Part shown: one piece after another, positions 44,063-52,078 of the stretch
Layout: every line of letters starts with the position of its first letter
Numbering within the stretch: the stretch's first letter is position 1
Translations under genes and position numbers: made by a program
Assembly: GCA_035499555.1 (NCBI GenBank)
Contig: DATJYO010000063.1
Location: 1 to 64,000 of the forward strand
DNA from: Bog-159 sp035499555
GTDB taxonomy: Bacteria; Acidobacteriota; Terriglobia; Bryobacterales; Bryobacteraceae
Direction: 5' to 3'
Length of the DNA: 64,000 bases
The notes under the pieces: model-generated
What the model was told of the DNA's origin: nothing
Database searches by the model: none
What the model saw: the letters and a program-made list of their open reading frames with translations, nothing else

Positions 44063-44731
44063 TTGCGACAATTTTCCGTTGAGCTCGAAGAGCTGCACGA
44101 AAAAGTATTACAGATGGGTGGCCAGGTGGAATCGGCCATTCACCGCAGTGTCCGCGCGCTGGTGGAGCGTGACGCGGAACTGGCCCGGCAGGTGCTGCGC
44201 GACGAAGCCCGTGTCAACCAGATGGAGATTGAGATTGACAACCTGACCACGCGCCTGTTCGCCCTGCGCCAGCCGATGGCCAAGGATATGCGGTTTCTCA
44301 CCGCGACCATGAAGATCAACACGGACCTGGAGCGCATGGGCGACCTGGCGGTGAATATCGCGCAGAGGACCCTGTCTCTGGTGGCGATGCCGGCCGTGAA
44401 GCCCCTAATCGATATCCCGAAAATGGCCCAGCTCGTGGAGTCCATGCTGCTGCGGGTGCTGGACGCGTTCGTGAAGGCGGATCCCGAAGTCGCGCGCGCG
44501 GTCCTGCTGGCGGATGACGAAGTGGACGCCCTGCGGGATTCCGTCTACCAGGAGCTGGTGTCCTATATGCAAAAAGACCCGACCACGGTGCCGGCGGCGG
44601 TGGACCTGATTTTCGTGGCGCGCAACCTGGAACGCATCGCGGACCATGCCACCAACATCGCCGAGGATGTGGTGTTTCTGGTGCAGGGAGTGGACGTGCG
44701 GCACCATGCCGGGGAGATGAAGGAAGCGTAA
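44063..44731 (+). CDS. phoU: Phosphate uptake regulator PhoU
   Basis: A 222-residue all-helical protein starting at TTG 44063 with AGGAGA just ahead. It shows two PhoU repeats, each with a metal-binding helix motif: RQPMAKDMRFLTATMKINTDLERMGDLAVNIAQR at about 74-107, and VPAAVDLIFVARNLERIADHATNIAEDVVFLVQG at about 175-208. PhoU links PstSCAB to PhoR signalling and damps phosphate uptake. Last gene of the pst operon; an unusual short transcription unit follows at 44827. Confidence 0.95.
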   Translation: MRQFSVELEELHEKVLQMGGQVESAIHRSVRALVERDAELARQVLRDEARVNQMEIEIDNLTTRLFALRQPMAKDMRFLTATMKINTDLERMGDLAVNIAQRTLSLVAMPAVKPLIDIPKMAQLVESMLLRVLDAFVKADPEVARAVLLADDEVDALRDSVYQELVSYMQKDPTTVPAAVDLIFVARNLERIADHATNIAEDVVFLVQGVDVRHHAGEMKEA

Positions 44732-44826
44732 TTTTTCCTCACCCCGCCGTGTAAAGCTTTCTAATAGTCGCCGGGCCAGGTCCACCACTGAGCGTCAATT
44801 CGTTGTTAATACAGGACTTGCCAGAC

Positions 44827-44842
44827 TGGCATGCGCTTTGCA
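44827..44842 (+). promoter_or_regulatory. Sigma-54 (-24/-12) promoter, near-consensus
   Basis: TGGCATGCGCTTTGCA carries the GG and GC elements exactly in the spacing of the RpoN consensus (TGGCAC-N5-TTGCA), differing at one base (T for C at the sixth position). It lies 96 bases after phoU, on the + strand, with transcription expected to begin about 12 bases after the GC, near 44853. There is no gene immediately downstream on this strand before the hairpin at 44870-44920. Confidence 0.7.
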
Positions 44843-44852
44843 ACACTGTCAG

Positions 44853-44928
44853 TCAGTTGAAGTGGCGCGAACCGGCGGTGCGGATGCCTTTCTAAGGAAT
44901 AGGCTTCTGGACCGCCGGTTGTATTTTT
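44853..44928 (+). ncRNA. Candidate sigma-54-dependent small RNA
   Basis: Downstream of the sigma-54 promoter, AACCGGCGGT (44870-44879) pairs perfectly over 10 bases with ACCGCCGGTT (44911-44920). The 31-base loop contains a smaller hairpin (CCTT-TCT-AAGG), and the stem is followed by GTATTTTT, a terminator-like tract. A transcript of about 75 bases would consist of a short leader and this structure. There is no open reading frame of note inside it. Position between phoU (+) and the minus-strand gene at 44969 excludes a role as leader of either. Start and end are predicted, not measured. Confidence 0.5.
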
Positions 44929-44968
44929 GGCCTCCCTTGCCTTTGCTAATGAAGTCCGACCGAGCCTG

Positions 44969-45184
44969 CTAGATAGCCATCACCGGTATGCCCGACCGGG
45001 CCAAAGCGGATTGCACCTCCGCCGGACGCAAGCGCGTGGCATCGTACTCCACAGACAGCGCATCCTGCGCGGGCGACAGGCGGATCTTTTGAATCCCGTA
45101 GATCGCGTAGACGCGGGCGATGCGCTCCATCAGTTCGTCGTTTAGCGGGTGCTGCAGGCGGAAATCGATCTGGACTTTGGTCAT
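44969..45184 (-). CDS. Small HMA-like ferredoxin-fold protein lacking CxxC
   Basis: A 71-residue protein from ATG 45184. The predicted order of strand and helix (KVQIDFRLQ, NDELMERIARVYAIYG, IQKIRLSPAQDALSVEYD, RPAEVQSALARSGIPVM) matches the beta-alpha-beta-beta-alpha-beta heavy-metal-associated domain, including the second-half helix with SALARSGIPV. The metal-binding CxxC normally present after strand 1 is absent; there is no cysteine at all. It may be a non-metal-binding relative. It diverges from the nuo operon by 87 bases. Confidence 0.6.
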   Translation of the reverse strand: MTKVQIDFRLQHPLNDELMERIARVYAIYGIQKIRLSPAQDALSVEYDATRLRPAEVQSALARSGIPVMAI

Positions 45185-45219
45185 CTCCGTCCAGGATAAC
45201 CGAACGCGCCGATTGGCGT

Positions 45220-45248
45220 TTGACAGTTCTCCGGGCAAGTGATATGTG
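45220..45248 (+). promoter_or_regulatory. Sigma-70 promoter of the nuo operon
   Basis: TTGACA (45220-45225), a perfect -35 element, is separated by 17 bases from TATGTG (45243-45248). Transcription would start near 45256, 16 bases before the nuoC ATG at 45272. The position immediately before the nuo genes and the correct spacing make this the likely operon promoter. Confidence 0.6.
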
Positions 45249-45271
45249 TAGTGGTCTTCACTGGGATACCA

Positions 45272-45898
45272 ATGCCTGACGAGCAAAAGCCCGACGGCTC
45301 GGCGGCGCCTCCTCCCGCCGGGAGCGAGGCCCCCAAAACGGCACCTCCCAAACCTCCGGCAGCCCACGCGGCCCCCAAACCTCCCGCCGTCATGGTCACC
45401 ACTCCCTGGGAGAGCGACATCACCGGGCTGTTGAAAGAACGTTTCGACGGCGACATTACGGAGTTTTCGACGTATCTGGGCCAGAACTTTCTGGTAGCTA
45501 AGCCGGACGCGGTCGTCCGTATTCTGGAAACGCTGAAGCTGGAGATGGATTTCGACTACCTGGTGGACCTGACCGCCGTCGACTACCCCAAACGGCCGGA
45601 ACGGTTCGAACTGGTCTACATTGTATATAGCTTCGCACGCAACGAACGGATGCGAATCACGACGTCCATCGCGGATGGGTACCGCCCCGCGACCGCAACC
45701 ACAGTACACCTGACGGCCAATTGGCTGGAGCGCGAAGTCTTCGACATGTTCGGTATTCAGTTCGCCGGCCATCCCGACATGCGCCGGATCCTGCTGCCGG
45801 AGGAGTGGCAGGGGTATCCGCTGCGCAAGGAGAATTCGATTCTGCTCCAGGACGATACCTGGGTGAAGGAGAATCTGGGTATCGAAAGCGGCCAATGA
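45272..45898 (+). CDS. nuoC: NADH-quinone oxidoreductase subunit C
   Basis: A 208-residue subunit starting at ATG 45272. After a Pro/Ala-rich N-terminal extension (residues 1-40), the 30-kDa subunit domain follows, with FDYLVDLTAVDYPKRPERFELVYIVYS and the signature LEREVFDMFGIQFAGHPDMRRILLPEEWQGYPLRKE. NuoC is part of the peripheral arm of respiratory complex I and contacts NuoD and NuoB. No nuoA or nuoB precedes it. Confidence 0.95.
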   Translation: MPDEQKPDGSAAPPPAGSEAPKTAPPKPPAAHAAPKPPAVMVTTPWESDITGLLKERFDGDITEFSTYLGQNFLVAKPDAVVRILETLKLEMDFDYLVDLTAVDYPKRPERFELVYIVYSFARNERMRITTSIADGYRPATATTVHLTANWLEREVFDMFGIQFAGHPDMRRILLPEEWQGYPLRKENSILLQDDTWVKENLGIESGQ

Positions 45899-45904
45899 TC
45901 CCGT

Positions 45905-47017
45905 ATGCCGGACGCTACTTTTCTCGACGCTAACGAGCTGGTCATCAATATGGGTCCGCAGCACCCGTCCACGCACGGCGTGCTGCGCGTGATTCTGAAG
46001 CTGGACGGGGAGAAGGTGATGGGTACCGAGTGCGTCATCGGCTACCTGCACCGCGGCGTGGAAAAGATCGGCGAGAACCGCACCTACCAGCAGTTCGCCC
46101 CCTATGTCGACCGCATGGATTACGTGGCCGCGGTTTCGAACGGTTTGGGCTATTGCCTGGCGGTCGAGAAGCTGCTGAACATCGAAGCCCCGCCGCGCGC
46201 GCAGGCGGTGCGAGTGATCCTGACGGAGCTGAACCGGATCGCCAGCCACCTGCTGTGGTTGGGCACCCACGCGCTGGATATCGGCGCCATCACGCCCGTC
46301 TTTTATTGCCTGCGCGAACGCGAAGAGGTGCTCAAGATCTTCGAAAACTACTGCGGCGCGCGCCTGACGACGCACGCGTTCCGCATCGGCGGATTGCAGT
46401 ACGAGACTTACGACGGATTCGAAGCCGAGACCAAGAAGTTCTGCGACTGGTTCATCCCTAAAGTGGATGAATACGAGGAGCTGCTGACCCATAACCGCAT
46501 CTGGGTGGGCCGCCTGAAAAATGTCGGCGTGCTGTCAGCCGAGGAGTGCAAGGAATACGGCGTAACCGGTCCGGTACTGCGCGCCGCCGGGGTGAAATGG
46601 GATTTGCGCAAGGCCCAGCCTTATTCCGGCTACGAACAGTACGACTTCGAAATCCCCACGGGCGAAAACGGCGACACCTACGACCGGTATACCGTGCGGA
46701 TGGAAGAGATGCGGCAGTCGGCGCGCATCATACGGCAGGCGGTGGACCGCATTCCCAGCGGGCCGATCATGGCCAAGGTGCCCAAGGTGGTAAAACCGGC
46801 GGTGGGCGAGGTGTACGTTTCGATCGAAGCGCCCAAAGGCGAGCTCGGCTATTTCATCGTGAGCGACAATTCGACGCAGCCTTACCGCATGCGGGTACGG
46901 CCGCCTTCATTCGTGAACCTGCAGGCGCTCGATCGCATGGTGCGCGGCGGCCTGGTCGCGGACGTGGTGGCGATAATTGGTACGCTGGATATCGTATTGG
47001 GAGAGGTGGACCGGTGA
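45905..47017 (+). CDS. nuoD: NADH-quinone oxidoreductase subunit D
   Basis: A 370-residue 49-kDa subunit homologue. It carries NMGPQHPSTHGVLR near the N-terminus, CVIGYLHRGVEKI, DYVAAVSNGLGYCLAVEKL, RIASHLLWLGTHALDIGAITPVFY and the C-terminal GTLDIVLGEVDR. The quinone-site His and Asp residues (HPSTHG) are present. NuoD forms the quinone cavity with NuoB and NuoH. Starts 7 bases after nuoC. Confidence 0.96.
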   Translation: MPDATFLDANELVINMGPQHPSTHGVLRVILKLDGEKVMGTECVIGYLHRGVEKIGENRTYQQFAPYVDRMDYVAAVSNGLGYCLAVEKLLNIEAPPRAQAVRVILTELNRIASHLLWLGTHALDIGAITPVFYCLREREEVLKIFENYCGARLTTHAFRIGGLQYETYDGFEAETKKFCDWFIPKVDEYEELLTHNRIWVGRLKNVGVLSAEECKEYGVTGPVLRAAGVKWDLRKAQPYSGYEQYDFEIPTGENGDTYDRYTVRMEEMRQSARIIRQAVDRIPSGPIMAKVPKVVKPAVGEVYVSIEAPKGELGYFIVSDNSTQPYRMRVRPPSFVNLQALDRMVRGGLVADVVAIIGTLDIVLGEVDR

Positions 47018-47027
47018 GGGCCTGGAA

Positions 47028-47486
47028 ATGATCCGTAAGTTCTTAAGGACTGTTTTTCTGGTGGACCTGTTTCAAGGTCTACGGGTGACTTTTCGCAATC
47101 AGGATCCCAAGCGCATCTACACCGAACAGTACCCGGCGGAGCGGCCGAAGGTTGGCGAGCGGTACCGCGGCGCGCCGCGCCTGAACATCAATCCGGATAA
47201 CGGCGAGACGCTGTGCATCGCCTGCAACCTGTGCGCGCTGGCGTGCCCCGAGAACCTGATCGTGGTCACCAGCGAGCGCAATGAGCAGACCAAACGGAAG
47301 GAGCTGACTACTTTCACCTACGACACGTCCCGCTGTATGTTCTGCGGCTTGTGTGAAGACGCCTGTCCGGTGGACGCGCTGGAACTGACCCAGGATTTCG
47401 AGCTGGCCAGTTACACCCGCGAAGGCGCCATCTGGGATCGCCAGATGCTGGAAGAAGGGCCCAAGCCGACCCAATACAAATGCTGA
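47028..47486 (+). CDS. nuoI: NADH-quinone oxidoreductase subunit I, 2x[4Fe-4S]
   Basis: A 152-residue ferredoxin-like subunit from ATG 47028. It has two complete [4Fe-4S] motifs, CIACNLCALACPENL (about 62-76) and CMFCGLCEDACPVDAL (about 103-118), which bind clusters N6a and N6b leading electrons to N2. Normal length for NuoI. An earlier in-frame start at 46977 overlaps the end of nuoD and is unlikely. Confidence 0.95.
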   Translation: MIRKFLRTVFLVDLFQGLRVTFRNQDPKRIYTEQYPAERPKVGERYRGAPRLNINPDNGETLCIACNLCALACPENLIVVTSERNEQTKRKELTTFTYDTSRCMFCGLCEDACPVDALELTQDFELASYTREGAIWDRQMLEEGPKPTQYKC

Positions 47487-48007
47487 CTCCCGAGTTGACT
47501 CAGGCGATCTTCTTTTACAGCTTTGCCGTCCTGGTATTGGGTGGCGCCATCCTCACCATCACCCGCCGGAACGCGGTGCACAGCGCGGTTTTCCTGATCG
47601 TTTCCCTGCTGGGCGTGGCCGGCCTGTACCTGTTGCAGCAGGCCGAGTTCCTGTTCGCCGTGCAGATCGTGCTGTACATCGGCGGCATCATGGTCCTGTT
47701 CCTGTTCGTGATCATGCTGGTCAATCTGGACCAGGCGGCCAAACAGAAACAATTCAACGGCCAATGGTGGATCGCGCTGGTGTGCGTCGCCGCCGTGGGC
47801 GGGCTGTTGTTCTATTTTCTTTCCAAGGGCGTGGGCGCCTTCCGCATCGCCCAACCCGGCGCAGCGTTGGCCTCCAGTGGCCTGGGGAACACGGAGATGC
47901 TCGCCGACGCCCTGTTTACCGAATACCTACTGCCCTTCGAGATCGCATCCATTCTCCTGTTGGTGGCTGTGGTCGGCGCGGTGGTCATGGCCAAGAAAAG
48001 GATTTGA
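47480..48007 (+). CDS. nuoJ: NADH-quinone oxidoreductase subunit J
   Basis: A 175-residue membrane subunit with five hydrophobic segments, including IFFYSFAVLVLGGAILTI, the NAVHSAVFLIVSLLGVAGLYLLQQAEFLFAVQIVLYIGGIMVLFLFVIMLVNLD block and a C-terminal EIASILLLVAVVGAVVMAKKR. The YIGGIMVLFLFVIM stretch is the usual NuoJ pi-bulge region. It overlaps nuoI by 7 bases. Confidence 0.94.
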   Translation: MLTPELTQAIFFYSFAVLVLGGAILTITRRNAVHSAVFLIVSLLGVAGLYLLQQAEFLFAVQIVLYIGGIMVLFLFVIMLVNLDQAAKQKQFNGQWWIALVCVAAVGGLLFYFLSKGVGAFRIAQPGAALASSGLGNTEMLADALFTEYLLPFEIASILLLVAVVGAVVMAKKRI

Positions 48008-48316
48008 ATGTACCCGATTACCACGGCACATTACATCGCGTTGAGCGCGGCTCTGCTGCTGATCGGGACCGTCGGAGTTCTGACGCGGCGCAACATCGTC
48101 ATCATTCTGATGTCCATCGAGCTGATATTGAACGCCGTGAACATCAATCTGATCGCCTTCTCGCACGCGCTGCACGACCTGGGCGGCCAGGTGTTCGCGA
48201 TCTTCATCATCACCGACGCGGTGGCGGAGGCCGCGGTGGGCCTGGGCATTCTCATCGCCCTGTTCCGCAACAAAGAGACGGTGCTGGCGGACGAGGTGGA
48301 CTTATTGAAATGGTAA
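48008..48316 (+). CDS. nuoK: NADH-quinone oxidoreductase subunit K
   Basis: A 102-residue, three-helix subunit. The key glutamates of the proton path are present: SIELILNAVNINLIAFS (Glu in helix 2) and ITDAVAEAAVGLGILIALFRN (Glu in helix 3). Starts immediately after the nuoJ stop, with no spacer. Confidence 0.95.
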   Translation: MYPITTAHYIALSAALLLIGTVGVLTRRNIVIILMSIELILNAVNINLIAFSHALHDLGGQVFAIFIITDAVAEAAVGLGILIALFRNKETVLADEVDLLKW

Positions 48317-48332
48317 GGCGGGGAGTTATCCA

Positions 48333-50531
48333 TTGAATTTCCTGGACCTGATCTGGCTGATCCCGCTGTTCCCCCTGGCCGGGGCGCTGCTGATGTTATT
48401 GTTTGGCCGGACATTCGATCCGCAGCCCGAGTCGGAGGTGGCGGTGGCGCCGGGGGTGGAGCACGTCCACGACGAGCACGATCACGGCCACGGGCATCCG
48501 CACACCCATAGTCACAATCACGCTCATGAACACACGCCGGGCCACGCGCACGGGTCGCCCCTGAAGGTCCTGGTAAGCCTGATCTGTTGCGGCATGGTGC
48601 TGATCTCACTCATCCTGTCCGCCGGAGCGGTGTGGCAGTTATCGCAACAGTCCCCGCGGGTGCACCAGGTGATCCAGTTCACCTGGCTGGCCGGCATGCC
48701 GTTTCACTTGCTGGACGGCCGCCTGGCCACCTTCAGCGCCGACTGGGGCTTTCTGCTCGATCCCCTGAGCTCCGTGATGATCCTGGTGGTCACCGGCGTC
48801 GGATTTCTTATCCATGTGTACTCCGTCGGCTACATGGCCCATGACAACGGTTATTACCGTTTCTTCGGCTACCTGAACCTGTTCATCTTCTTCATGCTGA
48901 TGCTGGTGCTGGCCAACAATTACGCACTGCTGTTCGTCGGCTGGGAAGGCGTGGGATTATGCAGCTACCTGCTGATCGGGTTCTACTTCCACAAGAAATC
49001 GGCGGCCGACGCGGGTAAGAAGGCTTTCATCGTCAATCGGGTCGGCGATGCCGGCTTTATCCTCGGCATGCTGCTGATGTTCAGCCTGCTGGGGACGGTG
49101 CGTTTCCTGGACGTAAACGGGGCGTTGCGGAGCGGTCACTTTCATGCCGAAACGGCTTCCTTCGGTGTGTTGAGCGCGATCGCGCTGCTGCTGTTCATCG
49201 GCGCTACCGGTAAGTCAGCGCAGTTCCCGCTGTATGTCTGGCTGCCGGATGCGATGGAAGGTCCCACACCGGTATCCGCCCTGATCCACGCGGCGACCAT
49301 GGTCACGGCCGGCGTATACATGGTGGCCCGCTCATCGGCGCTGTTCCAGTTGACGCCGCAAACGCTGTCGATCGTGGCCACGGTGGGCGCATTCACCGCC
49401 ATCTTCGCAGCCAGCATCGCCCTGGTGCAGAACGATATCAAGCGCGTGCTGGCGTACTCCACAGTCAGCCAGTTAGGATACATGTTCCTCGCCTTGGGAG
49501 TGGGCGCCTATTGGGTGGCGGTCTTTCACCTGTTCACGCATGCATTCTTCAAGGCGCTCCTCTTCTTGTGCTCGGGCTCGGTCATTCATGCCATGGGCGG
49601 TGAGCAGGACATGCGGCGTATGGGCGGGCTGAAGGACAAGATACCGATTACGCACTGGACCATGTTGATCGCCACCTTGGCCATCTCCGGTATTCCCGGG
49701 CTGGCCGGATTCTTCTCGAAGGATGAGATCCTGTGGCAGACGTACAGTTCGCCTCAGGGATCGCATCTGCTGTGGGGCGTCGGTCTGGTGACCGCCGGCA
49801 TGACGGCATTCTATATGTGGCGGCTCATGGCCATGACCTTCTACGGCAAATCGCGGGTGGCGCCCGAAGTGGCTTCCCGCATCCACGAGTCGCCGCCCAG
49901 TATGACGGTGCCGTTGACGGTATTGGCCGCCGGCAGCGTCCTGGGAGGCTGGCTCGCGGTTCCGAAAGCCTGGAACCTCTCCGAAGTATTCTACACGTTC
50001 GAACGCTGGCTGGCGCAGTATCTGGTTCCGGCGGTGGAAGCGGCCGGCGAAGCGGCCCACGGAGCCGGAATGGAATGGACCCTGATGTTTGTCTCGGTGA
50101 CCGTAGCGGGCCTGGGGATCTACGTGGCATACCGGTTTTACCAGGTGAAGCCGGATATTCCGGAGTCACTCGCGCGCACCTTTCAGCCGCTGTATAACAC
50201 GCTGTATCACAAATGGTATGTCGACGAGATCTACGACTTCCTTTTCGTGAACGGCCTCGGCAAGGGCGGCGGGGAAGCGATGGGCGCATTCGACCGCAAC
50301 GTGGTGGATGGCGCGGTCAACGGCGCGGGTTGGCTGACCCGTTTCTCTTCGCGGGTCTCGATCTGGTGGGACACCTGGATCGTGGATGGCGCCGTGCGTC
50401 TGGGTTCGTTTTCCATCAAGCTGCTGTCCTATCCCGTGTGCATTCTCCAGACCGGGCGCGTGCAGGCCTATGCGCTGTTCGTGGTGGTCGGAGTTCTGAT
50501 CTTCTTCGGTTACTATCTGGCGGGTAAATGA
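48333..50531 (+). CDS. nuoL: NADH-quinone oxidoreductase subunit L with His-rich insert
   Basis: A 732-residue antiporter-like subunit, TTG start at 48333 (GGCGGGGA ahead). Helices contain NNYALLFVGWEGVGLCSYLLIGFY, the lysine helix FIVNRVGDAGFILG, YVWLPDAMEGPTPVSALIHAATMVTAGVYM and HLFTHAFFKALLFLCSGSVIH, followed by the long C-terminal lateral helix. NuoL pumps protons in the distal arm. Residues 41-74, between membrane helices 1 and 2, form an insert with 14 histidines in 30 residues (44-73), alternating with polar residues, not present in E. coli NuoL. It overlaps nuoM by four bases. Confidence 0.95.
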   Translation: MNFLDLIWLIPLFPLAGALLMLLFGRTFDPQPESEVAVAPGVEHVHDEHDHGHGHPHTHSHNHAHEHTPGHAHGSPLKVLVSLICCGMVLISLILSAGAVWQLSQQSPRVHQVIQFTWLAGMPFHLLDGRLATFSADWGFLLDPLSSVMILVVTGVGFLIHVYSVGYMAHDNGYYRFFGYLNLFIFFMLMLVLANNYALLFVGWEGVGLCSYLLIGFYFHKKSAADAGKKAFIVNRVGDAGFILGMLLMFSLLGTVRFLDVNGALRSGHFHAETASFGVLSAIALLLFIGATGKSAQFPLYVWLPDAMEGPTPVSALIHAATMVTAGVYMVARSSALFQLTPQTLSIVATVGAFTAIFAASIALVQNDIKRVLAYSTVSQLGYMFLALGVGAYWVAVFHLFTHAFFKALLFLCSGSVIHAMGGEQDMRRMGGLKDKIPITHWTMLIATLAISGIPGLAGFFSKDEILWQTYSSPQGSHLLWGVGLVTAGMTAFYMWRLMAMTFYGKSRVAPEVASRIHESPPSMTVPLTVLAAGSVLGGWLAVPKAWNLSEVFYTFERWLAQYLVPAVEAAGEAAHGAGMEWTLMFVSVTVAGLGIYVAYRFYQVKPDIPESLARTFQPLYNTLYHKWYVDEIYDFLFVNGLGKGGGEAMGAFDRNVVDGAVNGAGWLTRFSSRVSIWWDTWIVDGAVRLGSFSIKLLSYPVCILQTGRVQAYALFVVVGVLIFFGYYLAGK

Positions 50532-52078
50532 TGGACCACCACTTACTCAGTCTGGTATTGTTCACCCCCCTGGCGGGACTGCTGATCCTTCTTCTGATTC
50601 CCGCGAGCCAGAAAAATCTCGTCAAAATCTGGGCGAACCTGGCGAGTTTCGCCGGATTCCTGATCTCTCTGCCGCTGGTCTCCCGCTTCGACAAAGGCGT
50701 CGCCGGATTTCAATTCGCGGAGCGCGCCGACTGGATTCCCAGCCTGGGCGTGCAGTATCTGATCGGCATCGACGGGATCAGCCTGCTGTTGATCATGCTG
50801 ACCACGCTGATCGGCTTCATCGCCATTCTCTCGTCGTGGAACGCCGTGCAGGATCGCCTGAAGGAATACTACTGCATGTTCCTCCTGCTGCAGACAGGCA
50901 TGCTGGGCGTATTCATGTCGCTCGATTTCTTCCTGTTTTACGTGTTCTGGGAACTGGTCCTGGTGCCCATGTACTTCATCATCGGAGTATGGGGCGGACC
51001 GCGAAAGCTGTATGCGGCGATCAAGTTCTTCCTGTACACGTTGGCGGGATCGGTGCTGATGCTGTTGGGCATCCTGACCCTGTATTTCCAGTATTACGGC
51101 CAGTTCGGGCACTATACCTTCGAAATCTCGGAGTTGATGAAACTGAACCTGCCGCTGGGGTTGCAGCAGTGGGTTTTCTGGGCTTTCTTCCTGGGTTTCG
51201 CGATCAAGGTGCCCATGTTCCCGTTCCACACCTGGTTGCCGGACGCGCACGTGGAAGCGCCGACCGCCGGTTCCGTCATCCTGGCCAGCGTGCTGCTGAA
51301 GATGGGAACGTACGGCTTTATCCGCTTCTCACTGCCCCTGCTGCCGAAGGCGTCGGTGGATCAGACCATCGTGCAGGTGTTGGCGGTGCTTTCGATTATC
51401 GGGATCATTTATGGCGCGCTGGTCAGCCTCATGCAGAAGGACTGGAAGAAACTGGTGGCGTATTCTTCGGTCAGCCACCTGGGCTTCTGCACCCTGGGCA
51501 TCTTCGCGCTGAATCCCAACGGCCTCGCCGGCAGTGTGATGCAACAGATCAATCACGGCATCTCCACCGGCATGCTCTTCTTGATCATCGGCGTCATCTA
51601 TGAACGGAGGCACACGCGCGAGATCTCGGAGTACGGCGGCCTGGCGCACGTGATGCCGAAGTACGCCGTAATTTTCGCCATCGCCATGCTCAGCTCGGCG
51701 GGCCTGCCTTTGTTGAACGGCTTCGTGGGTGAGTTCACCATTCTGCAGGGCGCTTTCGAGGCCAGCCATGCCTGGGCGGCGTTTGCCGTAACCGGCGTGG
51801 TCTTCGGCGCGGCGTACCTTTTGTGGCTGTACCAGCGCACCATGCTGGGACAGGTCACCAACGGAAAGAACCTGCATTTGCCGGATCTGAGCATGCGCGA
51901 GGTGGCCGTATTCCTGCCGTTGATCGCCTGGGCCATTTGGATCGGCGTGTATCCCAAGCCGTACTTCGACATTCTGGAGAAGCCGGTGCAGCAGATCGTC
52001 GAGCGGGTCCGCCCCGGCTACTACCAGGGAGCGCAGGCCGCGTCACTCCCGGCCGCCGTCCAGGCAGGTGGCCAATGA
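50528..52078 (+). CDS. nuoM: NADH-quinone oxidoreductase subunit M
   Basis: A 516-residue antiporter-like subunit with 14 or so membrane helices. Diagnostic segments are FFLFYVFWELVLVPMYFIIGVWGG (the key Glu), FLGFAIKVPMFPFHTWLPDAHVEAPTAGSVILASVLLKMGTYG (Lys and Pro-rich broken helix) and YSSVSHLGFCTLGIF. Starts at ATG 50528, overlapping the nuoL TGA, and its own TGA overlaps the nuoN ATG. Confidence 0.96.
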   Translation: MMDHHLLSLVLFTPLAGLLILLLIPASQKNLVKIWANLASFAGFLISLPLVSRFDKGVAGFQFAERADWIPSLGVQYLIGIDGISLLLIMLTTLIGFIAILSSWNAVQDRLKEYYCMFLLLQTGMLGVFMSLDFFLFYVFWELVLVPMYFIIGVWGGPRKLYAAIKFFLYTLAGSVLMLLGILTLYFQYYGQFGHYTFEISELMKLNLPLGLQQWVFWAFFLGFAIKVPMFPFHTWLPDAHVEAPTAGSVILASVLLKMGTYGFIRFSLPLLPKASVDQTIVQVLAVLSIIGIIYGALVSLMQKDWKKLVAYSSVSHLGFCTLGIFALNPNGLAGSVMQQINHGISTGMLFLIIGVIYERRHTREISEYGGLAHVMPKYAVIFAIAMLSSAGLPLLNGFVGEFTILQGAFEASHAWAAFAVTGVVFGAAYLLWLYQRTMLGQVTNGKNLHLPDLSMREVAVFLPLIAWAIWIGVYPKPYFDILEKPVQQIVERVRPGYYQGAQAASLPAAVQAGGQ

